A stretch of 22,451 bases of DNA from a bacterium (GTDB lineage: Bacteria > JAGOBX01). Position 1 is the first letter of the stretch. Each line of letters opens with the position of its first letter. Shown here in pieces: positions 17,088 through 22,451 of this stretch. Below the pieces are notes generated by a model that saw nothing but the letters and a program-made list of their open reading frames with translations, did not search any database and was not told the origin of the DNA. The translations under genes and the position numbers were made by a program. The stretch is from assembly GCA_029551925.1 (NCBI GenBank), contig JAKPEO010000117.1, positions 1-22,451 on the forward strand, given 5' to 3'.

Positions 17088-17129
17088 AAACTATTTTAGA
17101 ATTTTAGAAATTTCTAAAATAGTTTTTTT
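17088..17129 (+). terminator. Intrinsic terminator of the chemosensory operon
   Basis: A perfect 14-bp stem AAACTATTTTAGAA (17088-17101) / TTCTAAAATAGTTT (17112-17125) with a 10-base loop, running directly into a T tract that ends at 17129. It begins immediately after the SemiSWEET stop. On the minus strand the stem is followed after four bases by another T run, so it might also serve transcripts from the DUF2062 side. Confidence 0.8.
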
Positions 17130-17224
17130 GTAGATTGAGCCAATTCGCCTGTTTATATTCATTAATTTGCAGCGACGATATTATATTTTTTAAGTACTAA
17201 TATTGAAAGATTATTACAGATTCT

Positions 17225-17800
17225 CTAAACTTGTTGTTGAGATCTTTTTTCGATTTTTAATTTTCGCTTGATTAATATTTTTTTTTTGTGTTCGATGAAC
17301 CAATCTCTAATCCACCATATAGATTTGTATGAGATATAAGCGCCGATAATGCCTAATATCAATCCGCCAATCATTAAAGCAAAGAAAAAACCTTCGACAT
17401 TTTTCCAAAATATTTTTAAGCCAGTGCTAGTAAAAAAATAATAATAAATATTTTCAAATGGATTTTCGGATATTTTTAAAATAAATTTTTCTATCTGTTC
17501 ATAATGTAAAACCTGTATCGGTATTCTAAATAATTTAAATAAATACTTGCCAGTCAAATACGACAAATAATAATAAACAGGCGAGATAAAGAAAGGTCCG
17601 ACAGTCCACGAAGCAATAATCGCAGCCATAATATTTCCGCCGAATAGCGGCGCTAAAAAACAAAGTATTGTATTAAAAGGAACAGATGGCCAGATTGCTA
17701 AAAATGTGCCCCACGCAAAACCGCGAGCGATACATTCCAATTTATCGCGAATGCGCATTAATTTTATTAATCGTAATTTGATAAGGCGCTTGATATTCAT
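17225..17800 (-). CDS. DUF2062 family membrane protein
   Basis: 191 residues. A basic amphipathic N-terminus (RLIKLRLIKLMRIRDKLECI) is followed by the DUF2062 hallmark ARGFAWGTFLAIWPSVPFNT and then APLFGGNIMAAIIASWTVGP with a second hydrophobic helix ending SPVYYYLSYLTGKYL. A third membrane helix lies near 135-160 (FFFALMIGGLILGIIGAYIS), and the C-terminus is basic and cytoplasmic-looking. The family is widespread in bacteria and has no firmly established function; it sometimes occurs with glycosyltransferases. The ATG at 17798-17800 has no clear ribosome binding site. It is transcribed opposite to its neighbours. A GTCGATAA box identical to the fliD -10 lies about 50 bases upstream. Confidence 0.85.
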   Translation of the reverse strand: MNIKRLIKLRLIKLMRIRDKLECIARGFAWGTFLAIWPSVPFNTILCFLAPLFGGNIMAAIIASWTVGPFFISPVYYYLSYLTGKYLFKLFRIPIQVLHYEQIEKFILKISENPFENIYYYFFTSTGLKIFWKNVEGFFFALMIGGLILGIIGAYISYKSIWWIRDWFIEHKKKILIKRKLKIEKRSQQQV

Positions 17801-17879
17801 ATTTGTATTATTATTGTTTAGATAAAAGTCATCTTTATAATAAAATAAATTATCGACAAAAAAAAATCAAATAAAATTA

Positions 17880-17906
17880 TTGACAAAAACCAATTCTAAT
17901 TATAAA
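17880..17906 (+). promoter_or_regulatory. Possible sigma-70-type promoter for trpE-trpGD
   Basis: TTGACA at 17880-17885 and TATAAA at 17901-17906 with a 15-base spacer, shorter than ideal. It faces trpE, and its expected start near 17913 would give a leader of about 138 bases. The -35 box is perfect; the spacer makes the call moderate. Confidence 0.45.
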
Positions 17907-17914
17907 AAATTATT

Positions 17915-17995
17915 ATGATAATTAATATAAAAAAATTTGAAATAATAAACCTATCTACATATTATTGGCGTGTTTAGTTTTCCGCAATTTTTTTT
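17915..17995 (+). promoter_or_regulatory. Possible trp leader peptide and weak attenuator
   Basis: A 20-codon frame (17915-17977) ends with Thr-Tyr-Tyr-Trp-Arg-Val-stop. Its Trp codon (17966-17968) lies in the 5' arm of a small bulged hairpin (ATTG-G-CG at 17964-17970 with CGCAAT at 17983-17988), which runs into eight T (17988-17995). The position 55 bases before trpE fits attenuation. Against it: one Trp codon only, a 6-bp stem and no ribosome binding site for the short frame. Confidence 0.25.
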
Positions 17996-18050
17996 ATCAT
18001 TATAAGATAAATACCAAAAAATATTTTTTTCATATTATTCAGGAGGAAAT

Positions 18051-19541
18051 ATGTTGACATTTGAAAAATTTAACGATTATGCGAAAAAGTATAATATTAT
18101 TCCGCTATACAGCGAATTAATAGTGGATATAGAAACGCCTGTAAGTATATTTTCAATATTTAAAGACGAAAAATATACTTTTTTACTTGAAAGCGTTGAA
18201 ACAGACAAAAAATTCGCGCGATATTCCATCATCGGTATAGACCCTTTTAAAATTTTAATTTATAAAAATAAAATATTGAATATCATAACAAATAATTCTT
18301 CTGAACAATTAACTAATATTAATCCGTTAGATTATTTAGATGATGATTTGAAAAAATTCAAAATTATGCCGATTGATGAATTGCCGTTTTTATATAATGC
18401 CATTATCGGCTATTTCGGTTTTGAAACTTTTGAATTAATCGAAAACTTGAAATTCGATAAGCCGGATAAATTGGATATCCCTGATATTTGTTTGAATTAC
18501 TGCAAAAAAATTTTGATATTCGACCACTTTAAAAACAAACTATTTTTGATTAATAATATTGTGATAGATGAAGATAAAAAGCAAGATTTAAAAAATTTAT
18601 ACGAGCGCGGATTAAAAGAATTAGAGACTCTTTCAAAAAAAATTGCCGTGCAAAAAAATCTTAATTATTTATCAACAAAAAAAAATCCGCAAAAAAATCA
18701 ATTAGAATATTCGTCTGATGAGAGTGTATTTTTAAATGGCGTAAATAAAATTAAGGATTATATTACAGCGGGTGATATATTTCAATGCGTGCTGTCTATC
18801 AGAAGCGAGATGGCTATTAATACTACGCCATTTGACATTTACCGCGCTTTGCGAATAATCAATCCGTCGCCGTATATGTTTTATATGAATTTCGACGATT
18901 TTACGCTGGTCGGCTCGTCGCCTGAAACAATGGTAAGATTGCGCGATAATATGGTGTATCTAAAACCGATAGCGGGCACAAGACCAGTAGTAAAAAGCGA
19001 GACAGAAACGCAGATGTATGCAGACGAACTAATTTCAAATGAAAAAGAAATTGCCGAACATTTGATGTTATTAGATTTGGGACGCAATGACTTAGGCAGA
19101 ATTTGTAAGCCGGGCACTGTTAAAGTAGATAAACAAATGTATGTCGAACGCTTTGCCCATGTCCAACATATTGTTTCAGACATATCCGGCGAAGTAGCGG
19201 ATAACAAATCTGTTGTCGATGTATTTAAAGCGACATTTCCAGCAGGCACAGTTAGCGGCGCTCCGAAAATTAGAGCGATTGAAATTATAAATGAATTAGA
19301 GCCGTTCAAACGAAATTTTTACGCTGGCGCAGTAGGTTATATTACCTTTAACAACCAAATGGATTTAGCGATTACTATTCGCACGATGCTTGTAAAAAAT
19401 AAAAGAATATATATTCAGACTGGCGCTGGTGTTGTCTATGATTCAATTGATAAATTAGAATATAAAGAATGCGCAAATAAAGCGCGCAGTTTAGTCGCGG
19501 CATTGTATTTAGCGGAAAACGGCGAAGAGCCGATATTATAA
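18051..19541 (+). CDS. trpE: Anthranilate synthase component I (TrpE)
   Basis: Converts chorismate to anthranilate using ammonia delivered by TrpG, the first step of tryptophan synthesis. 496 residues, the normal length. The N-terminal LLESVE (45-50) is the motif linked to feedback inhibition by tryptophan. The chorismate-binding domain (about 225-490) has the conserved GDIFQCVLS, NPSPYMFYM, LVGSSPE, GTRP (309-312), HLMLLDLGRNDLGR (337-350), VQHIVSD, PAGTVSGAPK (397-406) and IQTGAGVVYDS. All these motifs are intact. AGGAGG lies about 6 bases ahead of the ATG. trpGD follows after 22 bases with its own ribosome binding site, so the two synthase parts should be co-translated in step. Plain TrpE rather than PabB is supported by the neighbour. 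Confidence 0.96.
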   Translation: MLTFEKFNDYAKKYNIIPLYSELIVDIETPVSIFSIFKDEKYTFLLESVETDKKFARYSIIGIDPFKILIYKNKILNIITNNSSEQLTNINPLDYLDDDLKKFKIMPIDELPFLYNAIIGYFGFETFELIENLKFDKPDKLDIPDICLNYCKKILIFDHFKNKLFLINNIVIDEDKKQDLKNLYERGLKELETLSKKIAVQKNLNYLSTKKNPQKNQLEYSSDESVFLNGVNKIKDYITAGDIFQCVLSIRSEMAINTTPFDIYRALRIINPSPYMFYMNFDDFTLVGSSPETMVRLRDNMVYLKPIAGTRPVVKSETETQMYADELISNEKEIAEHLMLLDLGRNDLGRICKPGTVKVDKQMYVERFAHVQHIVSDISGEVADNKSVVDVFKATFPAGTVSGAPKIRAIEIINELEPFKRNFYAGAVGYITFNNQMDLAITIRTMLVKNKRIYIQTGAGVVYDSIDKLEYKECANKARSLVAALYLAENGEEPIL

Positions 19542-19563
19542 ATTTCAAAAGGAGACAATTGCT

Positions 19564-21171
19564 ATGATTTTATTAATTGATAATTACGATTCATTTGTTT
19601 ATAATTTATATCAATACATCGGAGAATTTGGCTATGATGTGAAAGTTGTAAGAAACGATAAAATTACGATTGCCGAAATAAAAAAATTGAATCCGTCGCA
19701 TATTGTTATTTCGCCAGGACCAGGCAGACCTGAAAATGCCGGTATTATCTGCGAAGTAATAAAAGAATTTTATCAGTATATTCCAATATTAGGCATATGT
19801 TTGGGACATCAAGCAATCGGTTATGCTTTCGGCGCAAAAATTATTAAAGCCGCTAAAATAATGCACGGCAAAATTTCAAAAATTTATCATAATAAAACCG
19901 GAATATTTTTTAACTTGAATAATCCTTTTAATGCTGTGCGTTATCATTCATTAGTTATAGACAGAAATAGTTTATCTGATGAATTTGAAATTTGCGCGCA
20001 TACTGACGACGGCACGATTATGGCTATTGCTCATAAAAAATTTCAATCATTACAAGGCATACAATTTCATCCTGAATCAATTTTAACTGATGACGGCAAA
20101 AAATTATTATTGAATTTTTTTAATAATTTCGACAATACAACATCTAAAAATGCTGATTTAAAAAAATATATTAGTAAAGTAGTTGAAAATATTGATTTGT
20201 CGTATGATGACGCATACAGCGCAATGAACGCTATTATGAGCGGAAATGCCACGCCTTCGCAAATTGCCGCGTTTATTACAGCGTTGCGGTTTAAAGGCGA
20301 GACAATAGACGAAATCAGCGCATTTGCAAAAGTTATAAAAACAAAAGCCACAAAAATTCCAGTAAAATCAAAAGGATTAGTCGATACCTGTGGCACAGGC
20401 GGAGATATGAGCAATACATTTAATATTTCTACTTGTTCGGCATTTGTCGCGGCTGCGGCTGGCGTGAAAATAGCTAAACACGGCAATCGTTCGGTCAGCA
20501 GTGGCTGCGGCAGCGCTGACATTTTAGCGGCATTAGGAGTAAATATAGAAATTCCTCCTGAAAAAGTAGCGGAATGTATTGACAATATCGGTATTGGTTT
20601 TATGTTCGCTCCGAAATTGCATAACGCTATGAAATACGCAATGACTCCTCGCCGCGAAATGGGTATCCGCACAGTTTTTAATATTTTAGGTCCGCTCTCT
20701 AATCCAGCAAATGCTGATTATCAATTATTGGGAGTGTATGACGAAAAACTAACTGAATTATTGGCAAATGTATTGTTGAAGTTAGGAATAAAAGCCGCTT
20801 ATGTAGTGCACGGCGCAGATGGATTAGACGAAATTACATTGACAGATTATACGACCATTTCAGAATTAAAAAACAACGTGATAAAAACTTATAAATTCAA
20901 TCCGATTGACTACGGTTTTCATTTATGCAATTCCGAAGAAATAAAAGGCGGCACAATTGAAAAAAATTTGCAGATTGTTAACGCCGTGCTTGACGGCAAA
21001 AAATGCGCGGCAACTGATATTGTTATTATTAATTCGGCATTCGCTATAATGCTCGGCGGCAGAGAAGATATTAAAAATTTACACGATGCATTAGAATTAG
21101 CAAAAGAAACTATATATACTTTAAAAGCGCGTAAAAAATTAAATGAACTTATAGCTTTTACTAACTCATAA
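19564..21171 (+). CDS. trpGD: TrpG-TrpD fusion: glutamine amidotransferase plus anthranilate phosphoribosyltransferase
   Basis: A 535-residue bifunctional protein. Residues 1-190 are the class I glutamine amidotransferase that feeds ammonia to TrpE: DNYDSFVYNL, SPGPGRP, catalytic Cys79 in GICLGHQAIG, and His169/Glu171 in IQFHPES. After a short linker, residues about 198-535 are TrpD, which joins anthranilate to phosphoribosyl pyrophosphate: VDTCGTGGD (273-281), FNIST (286-290), AKHGNRSVSS (304-313), MKYAMTPRREMGIRTVFNIL and NPANADYQLLGVY. Both active sites look intact. AGGAGA lies about 8 bases ahead of the ATG. No trpC, trpF, trpB or trpA follows in the window. Such fusions are known from enterobacteria and other lineages. 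Confidence 0.96.
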   Translation: MILLIDNYDSFVYNLYQYIGEFGYDVKVVRNDKITIAEIKKLNPSHIVISPGPGRPENAGIICEVIKEFYQYIPILGICLGHQAIGYAFGAKIIKAAKIMHGKISKIYHNKTGIFFNLNNPFNAVRYHSLVIDRNSLSDEFEICAHTDDGTIMAIAHKKFQSLQGIQFHPESILTDDGKKLLLNFFNNFDNTTSKNADLKKYISKVVENIDLSYDDAYSAMNAIMSGNATPSQIAAFITALRFKGETIDEISAFAKVIKTKATKIPVKSKGLVDTCGTGGDMSNTFNISTCSAFVAAAAGVKIAKHGNRSVSSGCGSADILAALGVNIEIPPEKVAECIDNIGIGFMFAPKLHNAMKYAMTPRREMGIRTVFNILGPLSNPANADYQLLGVYDEKLTELLANVLLKLGIKAAYVVHGADGLDEITLTDYTTISELKNNVIKTYKFNPIDYGFHLCNSEEIKGGTIEKNLQIVNAVLDGKKCAATDIVIINSAFAIMLGGREDIKNLHDALELAKETIYTLKARKKLNELIAFTNS

Positions 21172-21435
21172 AACCGGAATCAATAAATTCTATTTTTCGG
21201 CGCAATGCTAACTTTGAGCAAATTTTATTATGCACAGAAATCAGCGGCAGTAAAGAAGAACAACAAAAAAGCCGTCAAAGCAATTTAAAATAATAATAAT
21301 AGTGTGGGTATAAATTTGCGGTAAGAATAATTATCGCCATAAACCACAAAGTGTTTGAAAAAAAATCTTTGCGGCTTTACGTGTTTATAAAGGTAAAGAA
21401 TTTTTTAAAATGTCGAACTCTATAAATGATTAAAG
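21172..21435. other. Gene-free spacer after trpGD with small inverted repeats
   Basis: No supported gene. A 40-codon open frame out of phase with trpD (about 21171-21293) has no start and no recognised similarity. Two small hairpins are visible: GCGGTAA (21318-21324)/TTATCGC (21331-21337), and CCACAAAG (21344-21351)/CTTTGCGG (21367-21374), each with one G-T pair. The second resembles the CACAAAG/CTTTGTGG-type inverted repeats I know from intergenic DNA of many unrelated bacteria. The motif GTGTGGGTA occurs here near 21302 and again near 21484. Confidence 0.45.
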
Positions 21436-21473
21436 ATAAAAAAAGCCGAAGTTAACTTTTTTTAACTTCGGCT
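21436..21473 (-). terminator. Intrinsic terminator of the exported-protein gene, possibly bidirectional
   Basis: A perfect 12-bp stem AGCCGAAGTTAA (21444-21455) / TTAACTTCGGCT (21462-21473) with a 6-base loop. Read on the minus strand it is followed directly by a T tract (the A run at 21438-21443), so it ends the gene at 21531-22061. On the plus strand it is followed by CATTTTGTTT, a poorer tract, but it may also stop transcripts from trpGD. Confidence 0.85.
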
Positions 21474-21530
21474 CATTTTGTTTGTGTGGGTAATTTTTTT
21501 TGTGTAAGTATCTTATAACAAATCTAAAAA

Positions 21531-22061
21531 TTATTTAGTTTCTGCTTTCTTTTCTTCTACTTTTTTTTCAACTGCTTTTTCTACTTTTTCAGCTTCTGCT
21601 TTCTTTTTTTCTACTTTTTTTTCAGAAACCGCTGCTTGTTCGCTAGCTGCTTTTTTAGCAGGTTTTGCTTTTGTTACTTTTTTAGCAACTAATTTTTCGC
21701 CATCTTTTACAAAAAAAACTTTTACTTTAACATCTTTTGCAAAATTTGCATCGACTTCTTCTGCTTTTAAAGGTTTGCCAGCTTCATTCAAAAATTTTGT
21801 TTCAGCATTTAAAATAAATGTCTGTTCTTCTTTATCTGTTTTCACTACTATCTTTTCCGCGTCTTTTGAGACAATTGTTCCTTTTGCAGAAAGTTCAGCA
21901 GCTTTCTTTTCCTTTTTTTCAACAGATTTTTCTACTGCCGTTGCTTTTGTTGTTGCATCGCTTGTTTTAGATTGTTCTTCGTTAGATTTTGCAGATTCTG
22001 CTAATACCATACTTACACAAAAAAACACACACAACACAGTTAACAAAACTTTTTTTAACAT
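21531..22061 (-). CDS. Exported Lys/Glu/Ala-rich protein with DUF5666-like core
   Basis: 176 residues with a clear Sec signal peptide (MLKKVLLTVLCVFFCVSMVLA, predicted cleavage after Ala21). The mature protein has a charged low-complexity stretch (22-58) and a beta-rich core (about 59-133: AKGTIVSKDAEKIVVKTDKE, AETKFLNEAGKPLKAEEV, VKVKVFFVKDGEKLVAKKV). That pattern resembles DUF5666-type small beta-barrel domains. A C-terminal tail (134-176) consists of repeated Lys-Lys/Glu-Lys/Ala blocks, likely helical or coiled coil. Function unknown; the tail could bind anionic surfaces such as cell wall or LPS. GGAGGAGGG ahead of the ATG is the strongest ribosome binding site in the window, and the promoter and terminator are clear, so high expression is plausible. 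Confidence 0.8.
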   Translation of the reverse strand: MLKKVLLTVLCVFFCVSMVLAESAKSNEEQSKTSDATTKATAVEKSVEKKEKKAAELSAKGTIVSKDAEKIVVKTDKEEQTFILNAETKFLNEAGKPLKAEEVDANFAKDVKVKVFFVKDGEKLVAKKVTKAKPAKKAASEQAAVSEKKVEKKKAEAEKVEKAVEKKVEEKKAETK

Positions 22062-22108
22062 TTTGTCAACCCTCCTCCTTAAAACTGTAAAAAATATTAA
22101 TTCTATAA

Positions 22109-22137
22109 AATTATCTTTTTTAAAAAAAAAATGTCAA
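22109..22137 (-). promoter_or_regulatory. Sigma-70-type promoter of the exported-protein gene
   Basis: Read on the minus strand: TTGACA (22132-22137), a 17-base spacer mostly of T and A, then ATAATT (22109-22114); an 18-base spacer gives TAATTT. The expected start near 22102 lies about 40 bases before the ATG, with the ribosome binding site between them. Confidence 0.6.
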
Positions 22138-22451
22138 TATAAAATTAAAAAAAATGTAGATAAAATAAAAAATAATTATAACTATACATTATTGATTTCA
22201 TAAAATGCAATACCTATGGTTAGTATTTGCGCAAATCCTAAATTAAAATCAACAAATGATATTTAATTTTCTTCTAATTTATTGAAAAACAAAAAAGATA
22301 GGAAGTTAAAAAAAAAAACGCTAAAGTATTTTTCGGAAATTACCGATAAAGAAGATAGAAATTGAGTTAATAAAAGGACTGAAAGAGCGTAAAGAATGCG
22401 CTCGGCAAAAGACCACGGATAGGTTATAGTAATTATTGAATGAACTAACCT
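22138..22451. other. Gene-free right edge with a near-perfect palindrome and a possible gene remnant
   Basis: No complete gene is supported. A palindrome centres on 22230/22231: ATTTGCGCAAAT is perfect over 12 bases, and 18 of 20 bases match over 22221-22240. From 22325 to 22429 one plus-strand frame runs 34 codons to TAG without an ATG and includes IEIELIKGLKERKECARQ, which looks protein-like. It could be a decayed fragment, but its origin is not clear. Confidence 0.4.

Noticed and set aside
18881-19309. Minus-strand open frame (142 codons) opposite trpE
   Set aside because: Antisense to the most conserved part of TrpE; no ribosome binding site or recognisable family.
20067-20672. Long minus-strand open frame (201 codons) opposite trpD
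   Set aside because: It lies entirely antisense to the conserved TrpD domain, whose motifs are intact, and its translation shows no domain features; it is a shadow of the real gene.
21775-22203. Plus-strand open frame (142 codons) opposite the exported-protein gene
   Set aside because: The Ser/Phe/Val-rich translation is the complement of Lys/Glu/Ala codons. The minus-strand gene has a signal peptide, strong ribosome binding site, promoter and terminator.
22321-22362. Short frame reading LKYFSEITDKEDRN, reminiscent of the start of ISAs1-type transposases
   Set aside because: Only 14 codons before a stop, no start codon, no inverted repeats or further transposase motifs nearby, so not enough to call a mobile element.

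Overview
The window comes from a strongly AT-rich genome (A/T homopolymers in every intergenic gap) of a flagellated, chemotactic bacterium using the standard genetic code: TGA acts as a stop (for example at the end of the HinT gene) and TGG encodes Trp. Genes are tightly packed, and GTG and probably TTG starts occur. I cannot name the phylum. CheX, hybrid CheA and the dnaG-rpoD pairing fit several low-GC lineages (spirochaete-like, Deferribacteres-like or candidate phyla), and no rRNA or tRNA gene is present to decide.

Layout. (1) 249-3020, minus strand: fliD (flagellar cap) followed closely by a membrane GT87-type glycosyltransferase, behind a sequence that closely matches a sigma-28 flagellar promoter. 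(2) 3318-8140, plus strand: a lipoprotein, HinT, a stand-alone Smr protein, dnaG and rpoD, behind a good TTGACA/TAATAA promoter; this is a variant of the macromolecular-synthesis cluster. (3) 8152-17129, plus strand: a nearly gapless chemosensory operon with its own TTGTAT-N17-TATAAT promoter and a hairpin terminator at the end: cheX-like gene, MCP, hybrid cheA, cheW, cheR-STAS, cheB without receiver, and a SemiSWEET/PQ-loop transporter. (4) 17225-17800, minus strand: a DUF2062 membrane protein. (5) 18051-21171, plus strand: trpE and a trpG-trpD fusion. (6) 21531-22061, minus strand: an exported Lys/Glu/Ala-rich protein with a DUF5666-like core, with its own promoter and terminator. The edges (1-248 and 22062-22451) hold no convincing gene.

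The most unusual part is the chemosensory operon. Its CheX-like phosphatase carries an N-terminal array of three about 29-residue repeats resembling the GspE/MshE N-terminal module. Its receptor has two membrane helices but no extracytoplasmic sensor. Its CheA has two Hpt domains, an enlarged dimerisation region and a C-terminal receiver. CheR is fused to a STAS domain, CheB has lost its receiver, and no free CheY is encoded. The receiver on CheA is therefore the only phospho-acceptor of its kind here and a likely substrate of the CheX-like protein. Adaptation may be controlled through the STAS domain rather than by CheB phosphorylation. These functional links are inference from domain content and gene order.
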